DNA from: Actinomycetota bacterium
GTDB taxonomy: Bacteria; Actinomycetota; Acidimicrobiia; Acidimicrobiales; JAJPHE01
Length of the DNA stretch: 64,000 bases
Reading direction: 5' to 3'
NCBI GenBank assembly: GCA_027315345.1
Contig: DAHUYE010000090.1
Coordinates: forward strand, 176,241-240,240
Below are positions 1-8,363 of the stretch, piece after piece (the first letter of the stretch is position 1; every line of letters begins with the position of its first letter). The notes under the pieces are model-generated. The model was given only the letters and a program-made list of their open reading frames with translations, ran no database searches and was not told where the DNA came from. Both the position numbers and the translations under genes were made by a program.

Positions 1-89
1 CCCAAGCCATCCCGGCCTCCTGTGCCAACTAATGCCGACGCATCAAATAGTGTGAAGGCACCGTAGCGCCGCCGACAGGAGACGGTCCA

Positions 90-761
90 GTGGCCCGCAG
101 CCCCGAGCCGACCCGAGCAGCACTGGTGTCCGCCGCCGAGCGGCTCTTCGCGTCCGAGGGCATCGACCGGGTCAGTCTGCGGGAGATCAACCGGGCCTCG
201 GGGGCCCGCAACGCCGTCGCCCTCCAGTACCACTTCGAAGACCGCGGCGGCATCGTGAGGGCGGTGGTGCGCAAGCACTATCCGCAGGTCGACGCCGAGC
301 GGCACCGCCTCCTCGACGCCTACGAGTCGGCGGCCGAGCGGGACGTGCGTCGCCTGGGCGAGGCGTTGGTGCTGCCCTCAGCGGCCAAGCTGTCCGACCC
401 CGATGGGGGCCCGGAGTATCTGCAGATCAGCGCCGAGTTGATCAACCGGCCCCGGGACCCGGGGTCGGGGGCGATGGCAGCGGCGGAGGAAGCCTCCGAG
501 GACGCCACCGACTCCATCCACCGCTGGCGGGCCCTGGTGGAGCCCTACCTGGGCCATGACGCCACCCGCCTGCACCGGCGCTTCACCGCCATCCGCTTCT
601 GCGCCCTGGAGTTGGGCCGGCGGGCCGCCTCCGGCCCCCACCGGGATGACCGGCTCTTCATCAGCCAGCTGGTCGATCTGGTGGTGGCCCTACTGCTGGC
701 CCCGGTGTCCCCGACCACGGCCGCCCTGGCCGACGACCGGGACCGGGCCCGCCGGCCATGA
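90..761 (+). CDS. TetR/AcrR-family transcriptional regulator
   Basis: A 223-residue protein with a TetR-type helix-turn-helix in the first ~50 residues (LFASEGIDRVSLREINRASG followed by LQYHFED) and a variable helical ligand-binding region after it. The GTG start is supported by an AGGAG ribosome site about 7 nt upstream. Its stop overlaps the next start (ATGA), so it is probably co-translated with the acetyltransferase downstream. Ligand and targets cannot be told from sequence. The family call is secure and the function is only DNA-binding repressor. The 89 bases before it hold nothing recognisable. Confidence 0.9.
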   Translation: MARSPEPTRAALVSAAERLFASEGIDRVSLREINRASGARNAVALQYHFEDRGGIVRAVVRKHYPQVDAERHRLLDAYESAAERDVRRLGEALVLPSAAKLSDPDGGPEYLQISAELINRPRDPGSGAMAAAEEASEDATDSIHRWRALVEPYLGHDATRLHRRFTAIRFCALELGRRAASGPHRDDRLFISQLVDLVVALLLAPVSPTTAALADDRDRARRP

Positions 762-1333
762 GCGCCGAAGCGACCGGGGCGGGCGGGGGCGACCCGGTCA
801 TCGGATCAGGGTTGGTCACCCGGCCGGCCGGACCGGCGGACGTCGGCGCGCTGGTGGAGCTGGTCCAGAACGCCTACCGGGGCGAGGGCGGACCCGGGCG
901 CTGGACCACCGAGGCCCACCTGATCAAGGGCCGGCGCACCTCGCCCGCCGAGGTGAGCGAGGCCATCGGGGCAGAGCGCTCCACGATCCTGCTGGCCGAG
1001 GACAGCCAGGGATTGCTGGCCAGCTGCCATGTACGCGACCTGGGTGAGGGCCGGGCCTACCTGGGCATGTTCGCCGTCCGGCCCGGCCGGCAGGGCGTGG
1101 GGATCGGGCGGGCCATGATGACGGCCGCCGAGTCCTGGGTGGCAACCCGCTGGGCCTGCCATCGGGTGGAGATGCACGTGATTGCCGGGCGGGATGAGTT
1201 GCTGGCCTGGTACGGGCGGCTGGGCTACCGGCCCACCGGCCGGACCATCCCGTTCCCCTACGACCGGGCCGAGGACCTTCCCATGCGCCCCGGCCTCAGC
1301 TTCGTCGTCCTGGAGAAGTGGCTCACTCCTTGA
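758..1333 (+). CDS. GNAT-family N-acetyltransferase
   Basis: 191 residues with a GNAT fold. The acetyl-CoA pyrophosphate-binding motif A is visible near residues 107-121 (VRPGRQGVGIGRAMM), followed by the C-terminal LAWYGRLGYRPTGR segment typical of the family. It starts inside the stop of the TetR gene (4-nt overlap), so the two form a transcriptional unit and the regulator may control it. The acceptor substrate is unknown. The C-terminal end overlaps the convergent zinc-ribbon gene by 11 nt. Confidence 0.9.
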   Translation: MSAEATGAGGGDPVIGSGLVTRPAGPADVGALVELVQNAYRGEGGPGRWTTEAHLIKGRRTSPAEVSEAIGAERSTILLAEDSQGLLASCHVRDLGEGRAYLGMFAVRPGRQGVGIGRAMMTAAESWVATRWACHRVEMHVIAGRDELLAWYGRLGYRPTGRTIPFPYDRAEDLPMRPGLSFVVLEKWLTP

Positions 1334-1562
1334 CGGCCACCTGGTTGGGCACCACGTTCATCTTGGGCTCGTAGGCGGCCACCTCAATGGATCGGCCGGC
1401 GCCGCCGAGAGTCGCCCTCAACTCGGCCCGGCAGCTCTCGCACGGTCCGTAGGTGAACTCCGATGCCGCCCGGCCACAGCGGGGGCAGTCGAAGTTAACC
1501 GGGCCGGACTCGGGAGTCGGGCGGGCCTGGGCCTCGATCAACTCGTGCTGGTCGGACGACAT
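1323..1562 (-). CDS. Small zinc-ribbon protein
   Basis: A 79-residue protein with two CxxC pairs (Cys26/Cys29 and Cys41/Cys44) in the arrangement of a zinc ribbon, and the FDCPRCGRAASEF context. No other domain is visible. The ATG at 1562 is preferred over the much longer open frame upstream, which runs antisense through the YceI gene. It is convergent with the acetyltransferase. Zinc binding is inferred from Cys spacing and the function is unknown. Confidence 0.65.
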   Translation of the reverse strand: MSSDQHELIEAQARPTPESGPVNFDCPRCGRAASEFTYGPCESCRAELRATLGGAGRSIEVAAYEPKMNVVPNQVAVKE

Positions 1563-1656
1563 GGAGCGATGGTGCCATCCAGGCGGCCGACGCGGGTCGA
1601 TCCCGCCCCCGATAAAGGGACGGGACCGGACCGGCCGTTGCTCCACCACCCGATCC

Positions 1657-2241
1657 TCAGGCGGCGGGCTGCTCCTTGACGGCGGACACATCCAGCTCGA
1701 GGGTGACCTTCTCCCCGACCAGGACGCCGCCGGCCTCCAGGGCCACGTTCCAGCCGATGCCCCAGTCCTTCCGGTTGACGGTGGTCCGGCCCTCGAATCC
1801 GATGCGGGTGTTGCCCCAGGGATCCTTGGCCGCCCCGGTGTGCTCGAAGTCGATGGTGATCGGCTTGGTGGTGTCCTTGATGGTGAGGTCACCGGTGATC
1901 CGGTAGGTGTCCTCGCCCACCTTCTCGGCCGAGGTGGACTTGAAGGTCCAGGTCGGGAAGTTGGGCACATCGAAGAAGTCGTTGGTGCGCAGGTGGTTGT
2001 CCCTGTCCTCGTTGCCCGTGGTCACGCTGGCCACGTCGATGCTGACCTCGGCACTGGACTTGGACGGGTCCTCGGCGTTGATGTCGAGGGAGCCGCTGAA
2101 CTGGTTGAACTGGCCCCGGACCTTGGTCACCATGGCGTGACGGGCCACGAAACCCAGCCGGGTGTGGGTCGGGTCCAGCTTGTAGGTACCGGTCAGGCTC
2201 TCCTCGACCGTGCTTTTGGCCTCGACATCTGTAACTGACAT
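1657..2241 (-). CDS. YceI-family lipocalin-like protein
   Basis: 194 residues matching the YceI family throughout: the N-terminal YKLDPTHTRLGFVARHAMV segment, the middle DVPNFPTWTFKS segment, and the C-terminal strand pattern with TLELDVSAV. YceI proteins are beta-barrels that bind polyisoprenoid or amphiphilic ligands and are often stress- or acid-induced. No signal peptide is evident, so this copy is probably cytoplasmic as in many actinobacteria. It diverges from a MarR-type gene across a short intergenic region with two palindromes, which suggests control by that regulator. Confidence 0.92.
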   Translation of the reverse strand: MSVTDVEAKSTVEESLTGTYKLDPTHTRLGFVARHAMVTKVRGQFNQFSGSLDINAEDPSKSSAEVSIDVASVTTGNEDRDNHLRTNDFFDVPNFPTWTFKSTSAEKVGEDTYRITGDLTIKDTTKPITIDFEHTGAAKDPWGNTRIGFEGRTTVNRKDWGIGWNVALEAGGVLVGEKVTLELDVSAVKEQPAA

Positions 2242-2263
2242 TGTCCCTCGCTCTCGTTCTCGC

Positions 2264-2315
2264 TAGTTGCTTGTACAACGAACTATACCACTCATTAGTT
2301 GTTGTGTCAAACAAC
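2264..2315. promoter_or_regulatory. Two palindromic operators between yceI-like and marR-like genes
   Basis: Two dyads lie in the 95-bp divergent intergenic region. The first (2264-2285) has outer arms TAGTT/AACTA around a perfect TTGTACAA core, with 18 of 22 positions symmetric. The second (2298-2315) has arms GTTGTT and AACAAC with a 6-nt spacer. Their size and AT-rich dyad form fit MarR-family operators. Autoregulation by the adjacent MarR protein is inferred. Confidence 0.7.
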
Positions 2316-2336
2316 ATTCCAGGGTAGACTGCCGGC

Positions 2337-2903
2337 GTGGTCGATACCGCCGCTGGCCCCCCACCTCCCGCCGGAGATCCCTCCGGCGTCCGGGTGCCCC
2401 TCAACCGGGATTTACCCCTCAATGCCCAGGAGGAGTCGGCCTGGAGGGCGCTGGCCCGGGCCATCATCGTGGTGCCCAAGGTGCTGGGCCGGGCTCTCGA
2501 GGCCGAGCACAACCTCACCATGGCCGAGTACTTCGTGCTCATGAACCTGTCCGAGGAGCCTGAGGGCGCCCTCCGGATGACCGAACTGGCCTCGCGCGGA
2601 TCCCTGTCGGTCAGCGGGATGACCCGGGTGGTCGACCGCCTGGTCCGGACCGGCCTGGTGGAGAGGGTCCGCTGCCCCTCCGACGCCCGGGGCTACCTGG
2701 CCGTACTGACACCGATCGGCGCATCCCGCCTGGCCGAGGCCTACCCGACCCACCTGCGCACCGTCCGGGAGAACGTCATCGACCACCTGGCCGGCATGGA
2801 CCTGCCGGCGCTGGCCGAGCGGATCGGCCGCTTTGCCGAGCAGGAGCCCGGTCCCAACCTGGCCGGGCCCAGGGCCGGACCCGGCGCACCCGTCGCAGGC
2901 TGA
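2337..2903 (+). CDS. MarR-family transcriptional regulator
   Basis: 188 residues. The winged helix-turn-helix is clear at about residues 60-125, including LRMTELASRGSLSVSGMTRV, VDRLVRTGLVERVRCPSDAR and the wing GYLAVLTPIG. It is divergent from the YceI gene with palindromes between them, so it most likely represses itself and yceI. Its TGA overlaps the next ATG by 1 nt, coupling it to the MTHFR-like gene. The GTG start follows a stretch without a strong ribosome site, so the first ~25 residues are less certain. Confidence 0.9.
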   Translation: MVDTAAGPPPPAGDPSGVRVPLNRDLPLNAQEESAWRALARAIIVVPKVLGRALEAEHNLTMAEYFVLMNLSEEPEGALRMTELASRGSLSVSGMTRVVDRLVRTGLVERVRCPSDARGYLAVLTPIGASRLAEAYPTHLRTVRENVIDHLAGMDLPALAERIGRFAEQEPGPNLAGPRAGPGAPVAG

Positions 2904-3706
2904 TGCCGCCGGGTCGGCCCGACCGGGCGTACGAAATCATCTGCGAGATCCAGCCGCCCACCCGGCCCGATCTCATGCGGGTCCGCCACCAGATCGGGGT
3001 CATGAGCCGGATGGCCTCTGGCTTTCTCATCCCGGACAACCACATCGGGCGGGCCACCATCTCCAGCGTGGCCGTCGCCCACGAGGTGGACCAGATGGGT
3101 GGGCGCTCCATCGCCTGTCTCAACGCCCGAGACCGGAATCTGCTCGGCCTGCGCCGGGACCTGCTCACTGCCGCCGCCTACCGGGTGGACGAGTTCCTCC
3201 TCGTCTACGGGGACGAACCGACCGTGGGCCGGCGCTCCACCGAGCTGACCGTCCGGTCCATGATCGATGAGGTCAGGCGGGCCAGCGAGGACGCGGTGGC
3301 GGCGGGAGGGCGGGCCTTCCGGGCCGGGGTGACCAGCCGGCTGGCTCCTCTGCCGGCGTGGAAGGCGGAAGCGGACTTCGTGTTCGTCCAGGTCTGCTTC
3401 GACCTCGGCGCCCTTCTGGACTGGAGGGAGCAGTTGGACTTCACCGGGCGGATCTACGCCGGGGTCATGGTCCCACCCAGTGCAGCCCGGGCCCGGAAGT
3501 GGTCGGCGGAACTGCCCCAGATCAAGGTGCCTGAGGAGTGGATCACCGCCATCGAGGCCGATCCCGCCCAGGGAGTGGAGAGGGCCTGCGAGCTGGTGGA
3601 GGCCATCCGGGACAGTGGAGCCTTCGACGGGGTGCACCTCGTCCCGGGCGTGCGCTACCGGGAGGTAGCCCACACTCTGGAGGCCAGGCAGTCGAGTCAC
3701 CCTTGA
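2903..3706 (+). CDS. Methylenetetrahydrofolate reductase-like protein
   Basis: 267 residues with a TIM-barrel resembling methylenetetrahydrofolate reductase: EIQPPTRPDLMRVRHQIG near the N-terminus, a central FVFVQVCFDLGALLDW segment and IYAGVMVPPSAARARKW after it. It is shorter and more divergent than classical MetF (about 290-300 residues), so the exact substrate is uncertain. It is translationally coupled to the MarR gene. Family membership is likely. Activity as MTHFR itself is only an inference. Confidence 0.7.
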   Translation: MPPGRPDRAYEIICEIQPPTRPDLMRVRHQIGVMSRMASGFLIPDNHIGRATISSVAVAHEVDQMGGRSIACLNARDRNLLGLRRDLLTAAAYRVDEFLLVYGDEPTVGRRSTELTVRSMIDEVRRASEDAVAAGGRAFRAGVTSRLAPLPAWKAEADFVFVQVCFDLGALLDWREQLDFTGRIYAGVMVPPSAARARKWSAELPQIKVPEEWITAIEADPAQGVERACELVEAIRDSGAFDGVHLVPGVRYREVAHTLEARQSSHP

Positions 3707-3750
3707 AGGAGCGGGCGGCGCTGGGACCGGGCGGAACAGCGGGCGCGCCA

Positions 3751-3776
3751 AAGCCCGGACGCTCACGTCCGGGCTT
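3751..3776. terminator. Bidirectional intrinsic terminator candidate
   Basis: A perfect 11-bp inverted repeat (AAGCCCGGACG and CGTCCGGGCTT) with a 4-nt loop. It lies between the plus-strand MTHFR-like gene (stop at 3706) and the minus-strand cold-shock gene (stop at 3867), so it can serve both. The T-tract is weak, as usual in GC-rich actinobacteria. Confidence 0.75.
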
Positions 3777-3866
3777 CTCGGCCGCGTCAAGGACAGCGGC
3801 TGCAACCGGTGGAACCGGTCCCCCTCCGACCGATATGGCAGGTGCCGCCTGAGGCGGCGACTCAAC

Positions 3867-4073
3867 TCAGCCGGTTATGACCACTTCCGAGGCCTGAAGG
3901 CCCTTGGGGCCCTGAACCGTCTCGAACTGGACCTTCTGATTCTCCTCCAGGTTCCGGTAGCCGGAGCCCTGGATGGCGCTGAAGTGGACGAAGACGTCGG
4001 GTCCCCCGCCGTCCTGAGTGATAAAGCCGTAGCCCTTCTCACCGTTAAACCACTTCACCGTGCCTGTTGCCAT
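3867..4073 (-). CDS. Cold-shock protein (CspA family)
   Basis: A 68-residue single cold-shock domain, the normal length. RNP1 (KGYGFI, residues 13-18) and RNP2 (VFVHF, about residues 27-31) are both intact, with the start [10 protein letters not shown] typical of actinobacterial copies. A GGGAG ribosome site precedes the ATG. It acts as a single-strand nucleic-acid chaperone in the cytoplasm. The upstream 160 bases to the ABC-transporter terminator probably include its leader and promoter. Confidence 0.97.
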   Translation of the reverse strand: MATGTVKWFNGEKGYGFITQDGGGPDVFVHFSAIQGSGYRNLEENQKVQFETVQGPKGLQASEVVITG

Positions 4074-4184
4074 TGCTTGTTCTCCCTAAAGCGGTCGGGC
4101 CTCCGTCAGGGGCACCTTGCCCCCGGCTCGAGTGGCCCGGCCAATTCCGGGATGCTACCCCAGCGGCCCGCCGGTGGGAAGACT

Positions 4185-4223
4185 CGACCGGCCGGAATCC
4201 GAAGTTCGGATCCCGGCCGGTCG
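4185..4223 (-). terminator. Terminator of the liv-type ABC operon
   Basis: A 19-bp near-perfect inverted repeat: 4185-4203 pairs with 4205-4223, with one mismatch on the plus strand that becomes a G-U pair in the minus-strand RNA. It starts 13 nt past the stop of the substrate-binding protein and closes the minus-strand operon. Confidence 0.8.
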
Positions 4224-4235
4224 GTTCAAATCAAC

Positions 4236-5582
4236 TCAGAAGCTGGTCGGAGGAGCCGGCTGCGTCCCCGAGTAGGTGGTCACCGGGGTGCCCGAGGAGT
4301 CGGTGGTGCGGTAGACGGGCCCCGACATGTTGAAGGCCCCGTTCTCGACCACACCCATCTGCTCACCGACGTAGCCGTTGTGGTGGCTGGTGGAGTATCC
4401 GAAGGGAACCAGACCCGGGCCCGTGAAGGAGCCGCCGTCGGTCTCCAGTGCCTTCAATACGTCCGCCCGGGTCGGATTGCGCCCGGCCGCCTTCATGGTC
4501 TGGACGAATGTGTACGCCACAGCCATTCCGTAGACGGTGTTGCCGTCCCAGGGCTCGCTGGCGTCGTACTGATCGTGGATCGACTTGAACAGGGCGATCC
4601 AGGGATTGGCGGTGTCGCTGAAGGACGGCAGGTAGGAGGCGCTGATGACGCCGTTCTCCAGCGATGCCCCGGCTTTGCCCTTGGAGATGCTGGACAGGAG
4701 TCCGGACAGGGTGGGCGGATCCCCGCCCACGGAGGAGACGATCCAGACGGGGTTGTAGCCGATCTCGGCGGCGGCCAGGAGGGTGAGGGCGGTGGCGACG
4801 GGGATGGTGTCGAGCATGACCACCTTGGCCCCGGCCGCCTTGATGGCCGAGACCTGATTGCCCAGGCCGTTGGCCAGGCCGGCGGCGGTGGCGTCATAGC
4901 TCTGGCGAGAGACCACGTCCGAGCTCGGGATCTCCTGGTCGAAGCCCTTCACTCCTCCCTGGCCGAAGTCATCGTTCTGGAAGAGGTAGCCGACCTTCTC
5001 GCCCTTGTAGTGAGCCTGCTCGTAGCTGGCCAGGACCTTGCCCTCGATGGTGTAATCGGTCTGGAACCCAAAGGTCTCCGGGTCCTGGGTCGGGTTGTCC
5101 CAGCAGTCACAACCGGATGCGACGAAGAGATCCGGCACCTTCTCGGTCTGTAGGAAGCTGAGCACGGCCTGGTGGGTAGGCGTACCGAGCCCGTTGAAGA
5201 TGGCAAAGACGTTGTCCTGGAGGACCAGCTTGCGCACCACCGTGGCGGTGTTGGCCGGGTTGTAGCCGTCGTCCTCGTAGATGTAGTTGATGGACCGTCC
5301 GTCCACGCCTCCGTGGGCGTTGACGTACTTGAACAGGGCATTGGATGCCGGGGCAATCTCGGAATAACCGGGGGCGGCCGGCCCGGTGAGGGGCTGGTGG
5401 CTGCCGATGGTGATGGTGGTAGCGGTGATGCCCGGAGCCGAAGCGGTGTTGGTGCCACTCGTGTTGGCGGTCGTGCTGTTGGTGGAGTTGGACGACGATC
5501 CACCGCACGCCGCCGCCACCAGGCCGATTACCGCCACGACGGCGCCTAGGCGCCAGGCACTGCGATTGGGACGGATATTCAA
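4236..5582 (-). CDS. Branched-chain amino-acid-type ABC transporter, substrate-binding lipoprotein
   Basis: 448 residues from a TTG start preceded by AGGGGG at 6-7 nt. This start is preferred over an upstream GTG because it gives a short n-region before the signal peptide. A hydrophobic stretch and lipobox (LVAAACGG) predict membrane-anchored export. The rest is a type-I periplasmic-binding fold of the LivJ/HAAT class (ITIGSHQPLTGPAAPGYSEI, then IFNGLGTPTHQAVLSFLQ). It captures the ligand for the LivHMGF proteins encoded upstream in the same operon. The ligand may be an amino acid, amide or other small molecule. Confidence 0.92.
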   Translation of the reverse strand: MNIRPNRSAWRLGAVVAVIGLVAAACGGSSSNSTNSTTANTSGTNTASAPGITATTITIGSHQPLTGPAAPGYSEIAPASNALFKYVNAHGGVDGRSINYIYEDDGYNPANTATVVRKLVLQDNVFAIFNGLGTPTHQAVLSFLQTEKVPDLFVASGCDCWDNPTQDPETFGFQTDYTIEGKVLASYEQAHYKGEKVGYLFQNDDFGQGGVKGFDQEIPSSDVVSRQSYDATAAGLANGLGNQVSAIKAAGAKVVMLDTIPVATALTLLAAAEIGYNPVWIVSSVGGDPPTLSGLLSSISKGKAGASLENGVISASYLPSFSDTANPWIALFKSIHDQYDASEPWDGNTVYGMAVAYTFVQTMKAAGRNPTRADVLKALETDGGSFTGPGLVPFGYSTSHHNGYVGEQMGVVENGAFNMSGPVYRTTDSSGTPVTTYSGTQPAPPTSF

Positions 5583-5667
5583 GTTGTTCCCCCTGGTTGT
5601 CGGAGCCGGGCCCATCTGCCCTTCGGCCACCCGGCTCGTGGCGCATCGTAGCCAGGCGGGCTGACAA

Positions 5668-6768
5668 TTACGAGGTTTCTCCTCCGCCCCCGGAAGCGAC
5701 CGGAGTCGAGACCCCGGCCGGGGCGGCCGCGCCAGTGGAGCCGGAACTGCCCGGCCCGGACATGAAACGGGACCGCAGGGCCCGGCCGGCCTGGCGCACC
5801 CCGCCCTGGAGGCCGGCAGGAAAGGCGAGGATCACCACGATCAGGACCACGCCGTAGAGCCCGAGGGAAAGATTGGAGCTGACGACCTTGTTCAGCTTGA
5901 AGCCATTGGACAGCGATTCCGACCACCGGGGTAGGTAGACGAGGAGGATCCCGCCCCAGACCGCCCCGGCCAGGGTACCCAGGCCGCCGATAACGGTGCC
6001 GGTCAGGATGGCGATGGACAGGACCAGGGTGAAGCCGGCTGGGTTGACAATTCCGGTGGCCAAGGCGTAAATGGCGCCCCCGAGGCCGGCGCAGGCCGCG
6101 CTGACCACGAAAGCCAGCACCTGGTTGCCGGCAACGCGGATGCCGGAGAGGGAGGCGGCAATTTCGTCGTCGCGCACGGCGCGGAAGTCGCGCCCAAATC
6201 GGCTGGTCACCAAGTTGGCCAGTAACACCAGGGTCACGGCCACACAGAGGATCGACACCCAGGCCAGGTACCGGTTGGGGTCGAATGATGCCCCCAGGAA
6301 GGAGACGGGCGGGGGCGGGTTGACAGGCAGGCCGGACTCCCCGCCCAGAGTCGAGGTGAACTTGATGGTCAGTTCGGGCAGCCCGACGGCCAGGGCCAGA
6401 GTCGCCCCGGCCAGGTAGGGCCCCCGCAGGCGGGCGGCGCCGAGACCGGTGACCAGGCCAGCCGCGGCAGCGGTTACCGCCGACAGAGCCAGTACCAGGG
6501 CCAGGGGCCAGTGCTGGTGTGTCTCCAGGAGTGCCGTGGTGTAGGCGCCCACGGCCATGAAAGCGCCGTGGCCCAGGGATATCTGGCCGTTCAGGCCCGT
6601 CAGCAGGCTGAGCCCAGCCACCGCGATCACGTAGGAGGCGATGAGGGCGATCTGGAAGTTGTTGTAGCTGGACAGAATCCCGGTGACGAGGAACAGCACC
6701 ACGACCAAGACGACGGCGATCACCAGGTGGCGGACGAGGGGACGACGCAAGAACCCGGCGCTGAGCAT
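5668..6768 (-). CDS. livM: Branched-chain amino-acid ABC transporter permease (LivM type)
   Basis: 366 residues with about ten hydrophobic segments and the LivM signature LTGLNGQISLGHGAFMAVGAY. The conserved cytoplasmic EAA-like loop DDEIAASLSGIRV contacts the ATPase. The C-terminus ends in a Gly/Ser/Ala-rich tail. Its ATG overlaps the livH stop by 1 nt (TGATG), so it is translationally coupled. It pairs with LivH to form the membrane channel of the importer. Confidence 0.93.
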   Translation of the reverse strand: MLSAGFLRRPLVRHLVIAVVLVVVLFLVTGILSSYNNFQIALIASYVIAVAGLSLLTGLNGQISLGHGAFMAVGAYTTALLETHQHWPLALVLALSAVTAAAAGLVTGLGAARLRGPYLAGATLALAVGLPELTIKFTSTLGGESGLPVNPPPPVSFLGASFDPNRYLAWVSILCVAVTLVLLANLVTSRFGRDFRAVRDDEIAASLSGIRVAGNQVLAFVVSAACAGLGGAIYALATGIVNPAGFTLVLSIAILTGTVIGGLGTLAGAVWGGILLVYLPRWSESLSNGFKLNKVVSSNLSLGLYGVVLIVVILAFPAGLQGGVRQAGRALRSRFMSGPGSSGSTGAAAPAGVSTPVASGGGGETS

Positions 6769-7613
6769 CAGACCCTCCTCGGGGTCGTGGTGGTGAAGAG
6801 ACCCTCGGGGCGGACCATGAGGACCACGATGAGGATCACAAAGGCTCCGACGGTCTCCAGGCTGTAGCCCAGGTACCCTCCGACATAGCTGAGGGAGAGG
6901 CCCATGCCCACCCCGCCGACCAGCGCCCCCACCGGGCTGTCCAGACCGCCGACGATGGCGGCGGTGAAGGCGTAGACCAAGACGTCATCCATGTTGTTGG
7001 GATCGAGGAACACCTTGGGGGCCACCAGGATCCCTCCCAGGGACCCCACCACGGCGGCCAGGGCCCAGCCCAGGGTGAGCATCCGGCCCACCCGGACCCC
7101 GAGGAGCCGGGCCACCTCGGGCTCAAAGGCGGACGCCCGCATGCGCAGGCCCAGGCTGGTGGCCCGGAACAGAATCACCAGGCCGGCCATGACCACCAGA
7201 ACAGCTCCGATGATGTAGAGGTCGAACGGGGACAACGCCACCCGCTGGCTACCCAACTTGAGCCCGGTCTGGGAGAACCGGGCCGGGTAGGAGCGCACGG
7301 AGTCCCCCCAGATCATGGCCGCCGCCGACTCCACCAGGATCAGCAGACCGAGGGTCACGATCACGGCGTTGAGGGGCGGCTTGGACTCGACCGGTCGGAC
7401 CAGGACCCGCTCGACCACGGCTCCGGCGACGAAGCCGAAGGCGAGGGCTACCACCAGCGCCTCCCAGTAATCTCCACCGCGGTCTATCACGCTCACGGCC
7501 ACGTAGGTCGAGAACATGGCCATGGCTCCCTGGGCGAAGTTCACCACCCGGGTGGCTCTCCAGATGAGAACCAGGGCCATGGCCATGGCGGCATAGACCA
7601 TGCCGTAGGTCAC
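6768..7613 (-). CDS. livH: Branched-chain amino-acid ABC transporter permease (LivH type)
   Basis: 281 residues from a GTG start, with LivH hallmarks VNFAQGAMAMFSTYVAVS and the loop MRASAFEPEVARLLGVRVGRM. The open frame continues upstream of the GTG as a plausible first helix (FIDTTLNGV) to a CTG at 7646, just after a GGGGGA ribosome site. The true start may therefore be about 11 codons earlier. It forms the channel with LivM. It is the middle gene of livG-livF-livH-livM-SBP. Confidence 0.92.
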   Translation of the reverse strand: MTYGMVYAAMAMALVLIWRATRVVNFAQGAMAMFSTYVAVSVIDRGGDYWEALVVALAFGFVAGAVVERVLVRPVESKPPLNAVIVTLGLLILVESAAAMIWGDSVRSYPARFSQTGLKLGSQRVALSPFDLYIIGAVLVVMAGLVILFRATSLGLRMRASAFEPEVARLLGVRVGRMLTLGWALAAVVGSLGGILVAPKVFLDPNNMDDVLVYAFTAAIVGGLDSPVGALVGGVGMGLSLSYVGGYLGYSLETVGAFVILIVVLMVRPEGLFTTTTPRRV

Positions 7614-7655
7614 CCCGTTGAGTGTCGTGTCGATGAACCTGGTCAGAAGTCCCCC

Positions 7656-8363
7656 CTAGAACCCGAGATAGTGGTGCCTCAGCTCCTCATCGGCGGCGAT
7701 GTCGGCGGCCGCTCCTTCCACCACCACCTTGCCCAAGGACAGCACCACTGCCCGTTCGGAGATGGACAGGGCGGCCCGGGCGTTCTGCTCGACCAGCAGG
7801 ACGGTCAGTCCGGTATCGGCTGACAGCCTGGCCACCAGTTCCATGATCTGGGCCACGATGATCGGCGCCAGACCGAGCGAGGGCTCGTCCAGCAAGAGCA
7901 ACTCGGGCCGGGCCATCAGCGCCCGGCCCACCGCCAACATCTGACGTTCTCCCCCCGAGAGGGTGTAGGCCGACCGCCGCCGGCGTTCCCGGAGGGCGGG
8001 GAAGAACTCGTACATCTCCTCCAGCGCCTTACGCCTGTCCTCCCGATCCGAACGCCAGAGGCCGCCGAGGCGGAGGTTGTCCTCGACGGTCAGGTCCTGG
8101 ATGACCCCCCGGCCCTCGGGAACGTGGGCCACGCCCTGGCGCACGATCTCCTCCGAGGCCAGGCGGGTCAGCTCGGTTCCCTTCCATACGACCCGCCCGC
8201 TCTTGGCCCTGACCATGCCGGTCATGGCCCGCAACAGGCTGGTCTTACCGGCGCCATTGGCTCCGAGGACGGCAGTGGTGACCCCGGGGCCCACCGACAG
8301 GCTGACGCCGTCGAGGGCGCTGACGGCGCCGTAGGCAACCCGGAGGTCGCTCACCTCCAGCAT
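7656..8363 (-). CDS. livF: Branched-chain amino-acid ABC transporter ATPase (LivF type)
   Basis: 235 residues, the usual LivF length. Walker A (GANGAGKTSLLRAM), the ABC signature (LSGGERQMLAVGRALM), Walker B (LLLLDEPSLGLAP) and the H-loop equivalent (LLVEQNARAAL) are all intact. The ATG overlaps the livG stop by 1 nt. It hydrolyses ATP on the cytoplasmic face to drive import through LivHM. Confidence 0.95.
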   Translation of the reverse strand: MLEVSDLRVAYGAVSALDGVSLSVGPGVTTAVLGANGAGKTSLLRAMTGMVRAKSGRVVWKGTELTRLASEEIVRQGVAHVPEGRGVIQDLTVEDNLRLGGLWRSDREDRRKALEEMYEFFPALRERRRRSAYTLSGGERQMLAVGRALMARPELLLLDEPSLGLAPIIVAQIMELVARLSADTGLTVLLVEQNARAALSISERAVVLSLGKVVVEGAAADIAADEELRHHYLGF

